A DNA stretch of 64,000 nucleotides. Origin: JALYRV01 sp036675475 (GTDB lineage: Bacteria; Acidobacteriota; Vicinamibacteria; Vicinamibacterales; SCN-69-37). Both the position numbers and the translations under genes were made by a program. Within the stretch, counting starts at the first letter, position 1. Every line of letters starts with the position of its first letter. Location: positions 1 to 64,000 of the forward strand of contig JAKFEY010000002.1 in the NCBI GenBank assembly GCA_036675475.1, written 5' to 3'. Shown here one piece after another: positions 29,194-37,401 of the stretch. The notes beneath the pieces were generated by a model that saw nothing but the letters and a program-made list of their open reading frames with translations, did no database searches and was not told where the DNA came from.

Positions 29194-30453
29194 GTGTCAC
29201 CCTCCATCCACGCCACCCTCGACCGCCTCAGCTATCGCTATCCGTCGCTGCTGGTCGATGCCGTGACCGAGCACGAACCGGGCAAGCGCCTGGTGGCCGT
29301 CAAGAACGTCACGGTCAACGAAGATTTTTTTCAGGGACATTTCCCGGGCACGCCGGTCATGCCGGGCGTGCTGATGATCGAGTCGCTGACGCAGGTGGCG
29401 ACGCTGCTGCTGCTGTCGACCGGCACGCCATCGGGCGGCGCCGGTAATGTCGGCCGGGCGTTCCTGCGCGGCGTCGAGAACGCGAAGTTCCGCCGCCAGG
29501 TCGTGCCGGGCGATCGCGTGCGCCTCGAGGTCTCGCTCGGGCGCCGCCGCGGGCGCATCGCGCGCGCGTCGGGCATCGCCTACGTCGGCGAGCACATCGT
29601 CGCCGAAGCCGATCTGATTCTCGCGATCACGCGGCACGCCTCGATTCATCCGACGGCCATCATCGGCGAGGGCGCCGAGGTGGGCGAGGGCACCGTCATC
29701 GGCCCGTACGCCGTGGTCGGCCCGCACGTGAAGATCGGCCGCGATTGCCATATCGACTCGGGCGCCGTGATCGACGGCTGGACGTCGGTGGGCGACGGCA
29801 CGCGCATCTTCCCGTACGCGTCGGTGGGCCTGATTCCGCAGGACCTGAAGTTCAAGGGCGAGATGACGCGCCTCGAGATCGGGGCGCGCAACCTCATTCG
29901 CGAGTTCGTCACCATCCACCGCGGCACGCAGGGTGGCGGCGGCGTGACGACCATCGGCGACGACAACGTGTTCATGGCGTATGCGCACGTGGCGCACGAC
30001 TGCCACGTCGGCCACCAGACGATCTTCGGCAACGGCGCCACGCTCGGCGGCCACGTCACCGTCGAGGACTTCGCCACCATCAGCGCGTTCTCGGGCATCC
30101 ACCAGTTCTGCCGCGTCGGCCGCCACGCCTTCATCGGCGGCTTCTCGGTGGTCACGAAAGACGCGCTGCCGTACGCGAAGACCGTGGGCAACCGCGCGCG
30201 CATCTACGGCTTGAACACCATCGGTCTCGCGCGCCGCGGTTTCTCGAACGAGCTGCTGGCGAAGCTGAAGAAGACCTACCGGTACCTGCTGACCTCGAAG
30301 CTGAACACCAGCCGCGCCCTCGAAAAGATCGAGCGCGACCCGGCCCTCAGCTGCCCGGAGGTTCAGTACCTCGTCGACTTCATCCGCGACTCACAGCGCG
30401 GCGTCATCCTCCGGCGCCCCGTGCGCAAGGTGGAGGAGATGGTTGAAGACTAA
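29194..30453 (+). CDS. FabZ-LpxA fusion: hydroxyacyl-ACP dehydratase and UDP-GlcNAc acyltransferase
   Basis: Residues 1-145 are FabZ, the 3-hydroxyacyl-ACP dehydratase, with HFPGTPVMPGVLMIESL carrying His49 and Glu63. Residues about 149-419 are LpxA, which moves the 3-hydroxyacyl chain to UDP-GlcNAc in the first lipid A step. They contain hexapeptide repeats and the catalytic His268 in AHVAHDCHVG. The two enzymes compete for the same hydroxyacyl-ACP pool. In many bacteria fabZ and lpxA are adjacent genes; here no stop separates them. Start GTG 29194 is about 8 bases after TAAAGT. lpxD, usually between skp and fabZ, is absent. Confidence 0.92.
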   Translation: MSPSIHATLDRLSYRYPSLLVDAVTEHEPGKRLVAVKNVTVNEDFFQGHFPGTPVMPGVLMIESLTQVATLLLLSTGTPSGGAGNVGRAFLRGVENAKFRRQVVPGDRVRLEVSLGRRRGRIARASGIAYVGEHIVAEADLILAITRHASIHPTAIIGEGAEVGEGTVIGPYAVVGPHVKIGRDCHIDSGAVIDGWTSVGDGTRIFPYASVGLIPQDLKFKGEMTRLEIGARNLIREFVTIHRGTQGGGGVTTIGDDNVFMAYAHVAHDCHVGHQTIFGNGATLGGHVTVEDFATISAFSGIHQFCRVGRHAFIGGFSVVTKDALPYAKTVGNRARIYGLNTIGLARRGFSNELLAKLKKTYRYLLTSKLNTSRALEKIERDPALSCPEVQYLVDFIRDSQRGVILRRPVRKVEEMVED

Positions 30454-30515
30454 TGGAAAGTGGAAAATGGAAAATGGAAAATGCTATTTCCAGTTTCCAC
30501 TTTCCAATTTCCATT
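30454..30515. repeat. Inverted word array (TGGAAAA) with tiny loop
   Basis: The left arm has four words (TGGAAAG, TGGAAAA, TGGAAAA, TGGAAAA) and directly follows the fabZ-lpxA stop. After only a few bases, the right arm carries four inverted words (TTTCCAG, TTTCCAC, TTTCCAA, TTTCCAT). The lpxI ATG follows 8 bases later. Confidence 0.9.
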
Positions 30516-30523
30516 GATCTGTT

Positions 30524-31339
30524 ATGCGCCTGGGTTTGATCGCCGGCAACGGCCGATTCCCCTTCCTCATCGTCGAGGCTGCCCGCCAGATGGGCCGGCC
30601 GCTCAGTGTCGTGGCCATCAAGGACGAGGCGTTTCCCGAGCTCGAGGCCGAGATTGGGAAGGGTGACGGGCGCGTCGAGTGGATTGCGCTCGGGCAGCTG
30701 GGCAAGGCGATCAAGTTCCTGAAAAGCGAAGGCGTCACCGAGGCCGTCATGGCCGGGCAGGTGAAGCACGTGAAGATCTTCGGTGACGTGATGCCGGACT
30801 TCACGCTGCTGTCGGTGCTGATGAAGCTCAAGTCGAAGAACACCGACGCGCTGATTTCCGCGGTCGCGGAAGTGATGCAGGAGCAGGGCATCAGCCTGAT
30901 CGATTCGACCGCGCTCCTCGCGCCGATGCTGGCGGGCGCGGGCGTGCTGACCGCGCGCGCGCCGAGTGACGCCGAGCGGGCCGACATCGACTTCGGCTAC
31001 GCCGCCGCCGATGCCATCGCGGGGCTCGACATCGGCCAGACGATCGTCGTGAAGGACAAGGCGGTCGTCGCCGTCGAGGCCATGGAAGGCACCGACGCGG
31101 CCATCGCCCGCGCGGGCGGTCTCGCGGGCACCGGCTGTTCGGTGGTCAAAGTGGCGAAGCCGAATCAGGACATGCGCTTCGACGTGCCCGTCGTCGGCAT
31201 GGCCACGATCGACGCGATGCGCGCCGCGGGCGCCACGGCCCTGTCGCTCGACGCAGGCAAGGCCCTGATTTTCGACCGCGCCGCATTCGTTGCGGCCGCC
31301 GACGCCGCCGGCATTGCGGTGATCGGGAGGCAGAAATGA
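30524..31339 (+). CDS. lpxI: UDP-2,3-diacylglucosamine pyrophosphatase LpxI
   Basis: LpxI hydrolyses UDP-2,3-diacylglucosamine to lipid X, replacing LpxH in many non-gamma-proteobacteria. The 271-residue protein starts LGLIAGNGRFPFLIVEAAR and has the C-terminal catalytic domain with DIGQTIVVKDKAVVAVEAMEG, EGTDAAI and KPNQDMRFDVPVVG, characteristic of the family. It lies between lpxA and an oxidoreductase and overlaps the latter by 4 bases. Confidence 0.93.
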   Translation: MRLGLIAGNGRFPFLIVEAARQMGRPLSVVAIKDEAFPELEAEIGKGDGRVEWIALGQLGKAIKFLKSEGVTEAVMAGQVKHVKIFGDVMPDFTLLSVLMKLKSKNTDALISAVAEVMQEQGISLIDSTALLAPMLAGAGVLTARAPSDAERADIDFGYAAADAIAGLDIGQTIVVKDKAVVAVEAMEGTDAAIARAGGLAGTGCSVVKVAKPNQDMRFDVPVVGMATIDAMRAAGATALSLDAGKALIFDRAAFVAAADAAGIAVIGRQK

Positions 31340-32271
31340 GCGACCTGCGCGCCGCCGTGATTGGGGCGGGGCACCTGGGGCGCCATCATGCGCGCATTCT
31401 CGGCTCCACGCCCGGCGTGAAGCTGGTCGCCGTCGTCGATCGCGACAGGGCGCGCGCCGAGCAGCATGCCGGGGCGTCAGGCGCCGCGGTGTTGACCGAC
31501 GCCGGTGAGCTGGCGGCGATGGCGCTCGATGCCGTCTGCGTGGCCGTGCCTACCGAAGCGCACCTCGAAGTCGCGCTGCCGCTGCTCGCGCGCGGCATCG
31601 GCGTGCTGGTCGAGAAGCCGATGACGCGCTCGCTCGACGAGGCGGATCGCATGATCGAGGCGGCGAAGGCCGGCGGGGCCGTGCTGGCCGTCGGGCACAC
31701 CGAACGCTTCAATCCCGCTGTCGAAGCCGCGCTGCCGCACGTCACCGCGCCGAAATTCATCGAAGTCCATCGCCTCTCGCCGTTTCCGGAGCGCAGCCTC
31801 GACATCGACGTGATTTTCGACCTGATGATTCACGACCTCGACATCGTCCGTGCCATGGTGCGGTCGGAGGTCGCTGACCTCGAGGCGGTCGGCGTGCCGG
31901 TGCTGAGTCCGCGCTTCGACATCGCCAACGTGCGCCTGCGCTTCGAGTCGGGCTGCATCGCGAATCTCACCGCGAGCCGCATCAGCAAGGACCGCGTCCG
32001 CAAGCTGCGCGTCTTTCAGCGCGACGCCTACATCTCGATCGACTACGCCGAGCAGCAGGTCGAGGCGTATCGGCTCGATCGCCGCGGCGGGCGTCCGGCC
32101 ATCGGCGGCGGAACGCTGCCGATCGAAAAGGAAGAGCCGCTGCGGCGCGAAATCGAGGACTTCCTGGGCGCCGTGCGCGAGAAGCGCGCGCCCCGCGTGA
32201 CGGGCGAGGACGGCCGGGCGGCACTTGCGCTGGCCGGCCGCATCGCCGGGGCCATGGTTGCAGTAACCTAG
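31336..32271 (+). CDS. Gfo/Idh/MocA-family NAD(P)-dependent oxidoreductase
   Basis: The 311-residue protein has an N-terminal Rossmann motif (AAVIGAGHLGRHHARIL), the EKPMTRSLDEA motif with the catalytic Lys, and HDLDIVRAM in the C-terminal domain. It lies in the lipid A cluster and is coupled to lpxI (ATGA overlap, Shine-Dalgarno GGGAGG). In Acidithiobacillus and Leptospira a dehydrogenase, GnnA, lies among lpx genes and with GnnB makes the 3-amino sugar of lipid A. This gene may have that role, but no GnnB-type aminotransferase is in the window. Substrate not determined. Confidence 0.87.
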   Translation: MSDLRAAVIGAGHLGRHHARILGSTPGVKLVAVVDRDRARAEQHAGASGAAVLTDAGELAAMALDAVCVAVPTEAHLEVALPLLARGIGVLVEKPMTRSLDEADRMIEAAKAGGAVLAVGHTERFNPAVEAALPHVTAPKFIEVHRLSPFPERSLDIDVIFDLMIHDLDIVRAMVRSEVADLEAVGVPVLSPRFDIANVRLRFESGCIANLTASRISKDRVRKLRVFQRDAYISIDYAEQQVEAYRLDRRGGRPAIGGGTLPIEKEEPLRREIEDFLGAVREKRAPRVTGEDGRAALALAGRIAGAMVAVT

Positions 32272-32279
32272 ACAGTTGG

Positions 32280-33737
32280 ATGTCCTACGCAGACCTCAAT
32301 TCCTTCATAGCTGACCTCGAGAAGCGCCAGGAGCTCGCGCGCGTCGCTGAGCCCGTCGATCCGAATCTCGAGATCGCCGCCATTACCGACCGCGTGTCGA
32401 AGTCGCCGGGCGGCGGTCCCGCGCTGTTGTTCGAAAACCCGCGCGGGTATGACGTGCCCGTCGCCATCAACATGTTCGGGTCGCTCCGCCGCACCTGCCT
32501 GGCGCTGGGCGTCGAGAAGCTCGACGACCTCGCGCATCAGATCGAGGAGCTGACCAGCCCGAAGCTGCCGTCCGGCCTCTTCGACGCGATGAAGATGCTG
32601 CCGATGCTCGGCCGCCTCAAGGACGCCGCCCCGAAGACGGTTTCGGATGGCCCCTGCCAGGAAGTCGTGAAAGAGAACGGCACGCTCGACGAGCTGCCGA
32701 TCCTGACGTGCTGGCCCGAGGACGGCGGCAAGTACATCACGTGGCCGCTCGTGTTCACGCGCGATCCCGAAACGGGCATGCGCAACATCGGCACCTACCG
32801 CATGCAGGTGTACGACGGCCGCACCACCGGTATGCACTGGCAGCGGCACAAGGGCGGCGCGCAGCACCACCGCGTGGCCGAGCGCATGGGGAAGCGGCTC
32901 GAAGTCGCCGTCGCCATCGGGCCCGACCCCGTGCTGTCGTACTGCTCCACGGCGCCGATGCCCGAAGGGCTCGACGAGCTGATGCTCGCCGGCATTCTCG
33001 GCCGCCGCCGCGTCGAGCTCGTGAAGTGCCGCACCGTGAACCTCGAGGTGCCGGCGAACTCGCAGTACGTGCTCGAGGGCTACGTCGAACCCGGCGAGCG
33101 CCGGCGCGAAGGGCCGTTCGGCGATCACACCGGCTTCTATTCATTGGCCGACGACTTCCCGGTGTTCCACCTCACGTGCATCACGCACCGGAAGAAGCCG
33201 ATCTACCACACCACCGTCGTCGGCATTCCGCCGATGGAGGACTACTACGTCGGCCTTGCGAGCGAGCGCATCTTCCTGCCGCTCATCAAGAAGACGCTGC
33301 CCGAAATCGTCGACATGCATTTCCCGGCGGCCGGCATCTTCCACAACATCGTGCTCATCTCGATCGACAAGCGCTATCCCGGGCACGCGCGCAAGATCAT
33401 GAACGCCGTGTGGGGACTCGGACAGCTGATGTTCTCCAAGTGCGTCATCGTCGTCGACAAGGACGTCGACGTCCAGAACGAGGCGGAAGTCGCCTGGATC
33501 GTGGGCACGCACTTCGACGCCGCGCGCGACGTCGTCATCACCACCGGCCCGGTGGATGACCTGGACGATGCGGCGCTGATGCCGGCGTTCGGCGGCAAGA
33601 TGGGTATCGACGCCACGCGCACGTGGCCGTCGGAAGGCTTCACGCGCGAATGGCCGAAGCGGTTGACGACCACGGAAGCGGCCGGAAGGAAGGCGGCGGA
33701 AGTGTGGAGCCGCATCAGTCAGGGGTGGAAGCCATGA
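32280..33737 (+). CDS. UbiD-family prenylated-FMN decarboxylase (menaquinone pathway type)
   Basis: The 485-residue UbiD-type enzyme decarboxylates aromatic or unsaturated acids using prenylated FMN made by UbiX, encoded at 39420. Recognisable parts are YADLNSFIADLEKRQELARV, the central IGTYRMQVYDGRTTGMHWQ, and EGPFGDHTGFYS with the conserved EGPFGDHTG. The C-terminal half carries KIMNAVWGLGQLMFSK. With mqnA, mqnC, a deaminase, UbiA, UbiX and UbiE homologs nearby, it most likely acts as the naphthoate decarboxylase (MqnL-type) of futalosine-dependent menaquinone synthesis. It overlaps the next gene by 4 bases. Confidence 0.92.
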   Translation: MSYADLNSFIADLEKRQELARVAEPVDPNLEIAAITDRVSKSPGGGPALLFENPRGYDVPVAINMFGSLRRTCLALGVEKLDDLAHQIEELTSPKLPSGLFDAMKMLPMLGRLKDAAPKTVSDGPCQEVVKENGTLDELPILTCWPEDGGKYITWPLVFTRDPETGMRNIGTYRMQVYDGRTTGMHWQRHKGGAQHHRVAERMGKRLEVAVAIGPDPVLSYCSTAPMPEGLDELMLAGILGRRRVELVKCRTVNLEVPANSQYVLEGYVEPGERRREGPFGDHTGFYSLADDFPVFHLTCITHRKKPIYHTTVVGIPPMEDYYVGLASERIFLPLIKKTLPEIVDMHFPAAGIFHNIVLISIDKRYPGHARKIMNAVWGLGQLMFSKCVIVVDKDVDVQNEAEVAWIVGTHFDAARDVVITTGPVDDLDDAALMPAFGGKMGIDATRTWPSEGFTREWPKRLTTTEAAGRKAAEVWSRISQGWKP

Positions 33738-34570
33738 CCCGGGCGGAGGTCGACAAGCTGCTCGCGTCATCGAATCTGCTCGAGATCGGTCAGCGCGCCG
33801 ACGAGGCGCGGCGCCAGCGCCACGGCAACCGGTCGACGTATGTGACCGTGTTCGAAATCCGCGTCGACGCCGACGAGCCGCGCGCGCAGGAAGTGCCCGA
33901 GGGGGCAAAGGAAGTACGCCTGGTGGGACGGCCGCGCTCGGTCGACGAGGCGGAAGCGGCCGTCGTCGGCGCGAAGGCGATTGCCGGCGATCGCGCGCTG
34001 ACTGGATTTTCACTGGCGGACCTCGTGTCGCTGGCGGCCGACGCGCGGCTGACGCTGCGCGACATCGCGGGCCGCCTGTTGTCCGCCGGCCTCGAATCGG
34101 TCGCGGAAGTGCCGGTCGATCTGCTCGTCGATCCGCTGCGCGCGGTTGGCGATCTGCTGGCCGGCGGGCTTCCCGCCTGGCGCGTCGTCGTGAGCCGCGC
34201 GCCCTGGGACGATCGGCTGGCGCTCATCGAGCGTGTGCGCGATCTGCAGCAGGCCACGGGCGCCGTGAAGGCGTTCGCGCCGCTGCCGCGGGTCGACGAT
34301 CGCGCGGCGCCGTCCACCGGCTTCGATGACGTGCGTACGATTGCCGCGGCGCGCCTGCTGTGCGACGTCGCGCACATCCAGGTGGACTGGCCGCTCTATG
34401 GCCCGAAGCTGGCGCAGGTCGCGCTGACCTATGGCGCCGACGATGTGGACGGCGTGTCGGCCGTGGATGCGCTCGGCCTCGGGTGGCGCCGCGCGCCGGT
34501 GGAGGACGTCGAGCGCAACATCATCGCGGCCGGCCACGAAGCGGTGCTCCGATCGGGCCGGTTGGCGTGA
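33734..34570 (+). CDS. MqnE/MqnC-like protein lacking the radical SAM cysteines
   Basis: The 278-residue protein sits where mqnE is often found, directly before mqnA. Residues about 1-35 (LLEIGQRADEARRQRHGN) resemble the helix before the cluster motif in MqnE. Residues about 165-270 resemble its C-terminal part: LIERVRDLQQATGAVKAFAPL, STGFDDVRTIAAARLL, and GPKLAQVALTYGADDVDG. However, the CxxxCxxC [4Fe-4S] motif is absent; the only cysteine is residue 210. It cannot be a canonical radical SAM enzyme. The reading frame is intact, coupled on both sides by 4-base overlaps (ATGA, GTGA), so it is not decaying. Role unknown; a structural partner of MqnC/MqnA is one possibility. Confidence 0.8.
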   Translation: MTRAEVDKLLASSNLLEIGQRADEARRQRHGNRSTYVTVFEIRVDADEPRAQEVPEGAKEVRLVGRPRSVDEAEAAVVGAKAIAGDRALTGFSLADLVSLAADARLTLRDIAGRLLSAGLESVAEVPVDLLVDPLRAVGDLLAGGLPAWRVVVSRAPWDDRLALIERVRDLQQATGAVKAFAPLPRVDDRAAPSTGFDDVRTIAAARLLCDVAHIQVDWPLYGPKLAQVALTYGADDVDGVSAVDALGLGWRRAPVEDVERNIIAAGHEAVLRSGRLA

Positions 34571-35373
34571 CGCCGGTTCGCCTCGGCGCGGTCGACTATC
34601 TGAACGTGCGCCCGCTCGTCGCGGGGCTCGATCAGGAGCCGATGTTCGCGCTGCGCTTCGATCCGCCGTCGCTGTGCGCGCGGCTGCTGCACGACGGCGA
34701 CATCGATCTGGGCATGATTCCCACGATTGCGTACCAGCATCGCGAGGGCTACCGCGTGGTGCCCGGCGCGGCGATTGCGTCGGAAGGCCCGGTAGCGTCG
34801 GTCGCACTCTTCACGAAAGTGCCGCTCGAAAAGATCACGCGCGTGGCGGCAGACACCAGTTCCAACACGTCGGTGGCACTGCTGCGGGTGCTGTCGGCGG
34901 AGCGCTTCGGCATTGGTCCCGAGCTCGTGCCCGCGGCGCCAGATCTCAAGGCGATGACGGAGCAGGCGGAGGCCGCGCTGCTCATCGGCGATCCCGCGCT
35001 CTTCACCGATCACGCGGCGCTCGGACTCGAGAAGATCGATCTCGGCACGGAGTGGACCGCCATGACCGGCCTGCCGTTCGTGTGGGCGTTCTGGGCGGGC
35101 AGGGAAGGCGCGGTTGACGCGGCCGGCGTGGCGCGGCTGCAGCAGGCGCGGCGCGAGGGTGAGGCCCGTTCGGATGGGCTCGCCGCGGACTATGCCGAGG
35201 CCTACTCCCGCCGGAGCGGAATCCCGGCCGACCCGCAGCTGGCGGCGCGCTATCTGAGGGAGAATATCAAGTACGATCTGGGCGAGCGGGAGGTTGCCGC
35301 CGTCGAGCGCTTTCACGCGAGCGCGCTCGCACTCGGCGTGGTGACCCGCGCCGAGCCCATTCGCTTCTTTTAA
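34567..35373 (+). CDS. mqnA: Chorismate dehydratase MqnA
   Basis: MqnA converts chorismate to 3-[(1-carboxyvinyl)oxy]benzoate, the entry step of the futalosine menaquinone pathway. The 268-residue periplasmic-binding-protein-like fold starts VRLGAVDYLNVRPL and contains GDIDLGMIPTIAYQ, DTSSNTSVALLRVL, EAALLIGDPAL and WTAMTGLPFVWAFWAG, all standard. There is no signal peptide, as expected. GTG 34567 overlaps the preceding stop, and mqnC follows after 2 bases. Confidence 0.95.
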   Translation: MTPVRLGAVDYLNVRPLVAGLDQEPMFALRFDPPSLCARLLHDGDIDLGMIPTIAYQHREGYRVVPGAAIASEGPVASVALFTKVPLEKITRVAADTSSNTSVALLRVLSAERFGIGPELVPAAPDLKAMTEQAEAALLIGDPALFTDHAALGLEKIDLGTEWTAMTGLPFVWAFWAGREGAVDAAGVARLQQARREGEARSDGLAADYAEAYSRRSGIPADPQLAARYLRENIKYDLGEREVAAVERFHASALALGVVTRAEPIRFF

Positions 35374-35375
35374 TC

Positions 35376-36602
35376 ATGTCTCTGCTGTCGCAGGCCGTAT
35401 CGAAAGTCCGGGAAGGCGCGCGCATCGACGCCGCCGAGGCGCGCGCGCTGATGCACGAGGCGCCGCTGCCGCTGCTCGGCGAGCTGGCCAACGCCATCCG
35501 CCTGCGCAAGCACCCCGAGCCGGTCGTCACCTACATCATCGACCGCAACGTCAACTACACGAACGTCTGCGTGGCGCGCTGCAACTTCTGCGCGTTCTAC
35601 CGCACGGTCGGCTCGAGCGACGGCTACGTGCTCGGGTCCGACGAGATTCACCGCAAGATCGAAGAGACCATCGAGCTCGGCGGCGGCCAGCTGCTGCTGC
35701 AGGGTGGGCACAATCCCGACGTGCCGCTCGAGTGGTACGAGGACCTGTTCCGCAGCGTGAAGCAGCGCTGGCCGTCGTTCCGCCTGCACGCGCTCTCGCC
35801 GCCTGAAGTGCTGCACATCTCGCGGTTGTCGAAGCTGCCGGTGCCGGCGGTGATCGCGCGCCTCATCGCGGCCGGCCTCGACAGCATTCCCGGCGGCGGC
35901 GCCGAAATTCTCGTCGACCGCTGCCGCAAGCTGATGAACTGCTACTCGAAGGCCACGGCCGACGAGTGGATCAGCACCATGCGCCACGCGCATCTCGCCG
36001 GCCTGCGGACGACCGCCACGATGATGTACGGCAGCGTCGAGACGCTGGACGAGCGCATCGAGCACATGATGCGCCTGCGCGCGCTGCAGGACGAGACCGG
36101 CGGCTTCACGGCCTTCATCACGTGGAGCTTCCAGCCGCCGAACACCGAGCTCGGCGCGAACGAGGCCACAAGCGTCGAGGCCACCGGCCTCGACTACCTG
36201 CGCACGCTCGCCGTCGCGCGCCTTGTGCTCGACAACTTCGAGAACCTGCAGTCCTCGTGGGTCACCCAGGGCGGCAAGGTGGGGCAGCTCAGCCTGTTCT
36301 ACGGCGCGAACGACATGGGCAGCGTCATGATCGAAGAGAACGTCGTGCGCGCGGCCGGCGCGTCGTACTGCATGGACGAAGTCGAGATCGTGCGCAACGT
36401 CGAGAACGCGGGCTTCACCGCGAAGCGCCGCAACATGCACTACGACATCCTGGGCGATCCGATCTTCCGCGAGCGCGCCGTGCCGCGCATGCTGGAGCTG
36501 GCCGTCGCGCGCGCCGACGGGGCAGGCGGCGAGGCCGACGAGATGAAGCAGTACCAGGCCCGCACGCCGGCGGCGAAGCAGCAGCGCGACCAGCGGCCCT
36601 GA
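35376..36602 (+). CDS. mqnC: Cyclic dehypoxanthinyl futalosine synthase MqnC
   Basis: This radical SAM enzyme cyclises dehypoxanthinyl futalosine. The cluster motif CVARCNFC (Cys65, 69, 72) is followed by LLLQGGHNPDVPLEWYEDLF, which distinguishes MqnC from MqnE. GLDSIPGGGAEILVDR and FITWSFQPPNTEL are also typical. The 408 residues include an extended C-terminal tail. Together with mqnA it shows that the futalosine route is used, although a canonical mqnE is not present in the window. Confidence 0.95.
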   Translation: MSLLSQAVSKVREGARIDAAEARALMHEAPLPLLGELANAIRLRKHPEPVVTYIIDRNVNYTNVCVARCNFCAFYRTVGSSDGYVLGSDEIHRKIEETIELGGGQLLLQGGHNPDVPLEWYEDLFRSVKQRWPSFRLHALSPPEVLHISRLSKLPVPAVIARLIAAGLDSIPGGGAEILVDRCRKLMNCYSKATADEWISTMRHAHLAGLRTTATMMYGSVETLDERIEHMMRLRALQDETGGFTAFITWSFQPPNTELGANEATSVEATGLDYLRTLAVARLVLDNFENLQSSWVTQGGKVGQLSLFYGANDMGSVMIEENVVRAAGASYCMDEVEIVRNVENAGFTAKRRNMHYDILGDPIFRERAVPRMLELAVARADGAGGEADEMKQYQARTPAAKQQRDQRP

Positions 36603-36624
36603 AGGTTGACGGCAGGGCCGGCTG

Positions 36625-36643
36625 TGTACAAGAATGTTGTACA
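36625..36643. promoter_or_regulatory. Palindromic operator of the toxin-antitoxin pair
   Basis: The perfect inverted repeat TGTACAA-N5-TTGTACA (36625-36643) lies 16 bases upstream of the antitoxin ATG (36660). It is well placed for autorepression by the antitoxin or the complex. Confidence 0.6.
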
Positions 36644-36659
36644 TAGGCAGGTGACGGCC

Positions 36660-37019
36660 ATGGCCAGGCGGGTCAAAGTTCCCATCTCCACCGCGCGGGC
36701 GAAACTCTTCCAGCTCACCGATCTCGTGCGCGCCGGCGACGACACCGTGGTCGTGCTCGAGCAGCGGGGCGGCAAAGACAACGTGGCGCTCGTGCGCGAA
36801 GCGCGGCTGGCCTATCTCGAGGCCCGGACGGCCGAGGCCGAGAAGCGCGAGCAGAAGCCGGCGAAGCCGTGGCGGCTGGCGGGAAGCCTGAAGCTGCTCG
36901 TGTCGCCGGAGGAGCTCGAGGCCTCGCTCAAGGCAAGCAGGCGTGAGTGGGACAGGCCCTTGAAGGAGCTGGATGACGCCGGCGATCCGGACAAACGCCG
37001 TGGCGCTCGCCGTCGCTGA
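36660..37019 (+). CDS. Phd/YefM-like antitoxin
   Basis: The 119-residue protein begins MARRVKVPISTARAKLFQLTDLVRAGDD, the Phd/YefM-type DNA-binding fold, followed by TVVVLEQRGGKDNVALVREA. The C-terminal half is charged and probably disordered until it wraps the toxin. ATG 36660 is chosen because it matches the family start and lies behind the palindromic operator. It overlaps the PIN gene. Insertion between mqnC and the deaminase gene breaks the menaquinone cluster. Confidence 0.78.
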   Translation: MARRVKVPISTARAKLFQLTDLVRAGDDTVVVLEQRGGKDNVALVREARLAYLEARTAEAEKREQKPAKPWRLAGSLKLLVSPEELEASLKASRREWDRPLKELDDAGDPDKRRGARRR

Positions 37020-37401
37020 TACGCACGCGCTCATCTGGTTCGCGATCGGGCCGCAGCGCAAACTCGGCCGGCGCGCGCGGGAGTTCTTTGGTCGGGTGGA
37101 GAAGGGCGCCGCGGCCGTCTACATCTCGACCATGGTGCTGGTCGAAGTGTCGCGAGAGTTCCGGCACGGGACGCTCACCACGCCCGGAGGCTTTTCGCAG
37201 TGGGTCTCCCAGCTGCTTGCGCAACCGGGCTACATCGCGACTGATCTCACTGTGGATATCGTTCTCGCCGGCGAGGCTCTACACGCGATTCCCGAGCGCA
37301 GCGACCGCCTCATCGCGGCCACGGCCGCGCATCTCGACTGCCCCCTCATCACACGGGATCCGAGGCTCGCGCGCGTGGCCGGCCTCGAGACCATCTGGTG
37401 A
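36973..37401 (+). CDS. PIN-domain toxin (VapC-like ribonuclease)
   Basis: The 142-residue PIN domain has the N-terminal VADTHALIWFA with the first metal-binding Asp, TMVLVEVSREF with the Glu, SDRLIAATAAHLDCPLITRDPRLA with the last two Asp residues. VapC toxins cleave tRNA or rRNA when the antitoxin is lost. The listed ATG overlaps the antitoxin by 47 bases; GTG 37000, just before the PIN core, is another possible start. The stop overlaps the next gene. Confidence 0.88.
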   Translation: MTPAIRTNAVALAVADTHALIWFAIGPQRKLGRRAREFFGRVEKGAAAVYISTMVLVEVSREFRHGTLTTPGGFSQWVSQLLAQPGYIATDLTVDIVLAGEALHAIPERSDRLIAATAAHLDCPLITRDPRLARVAGLETIW

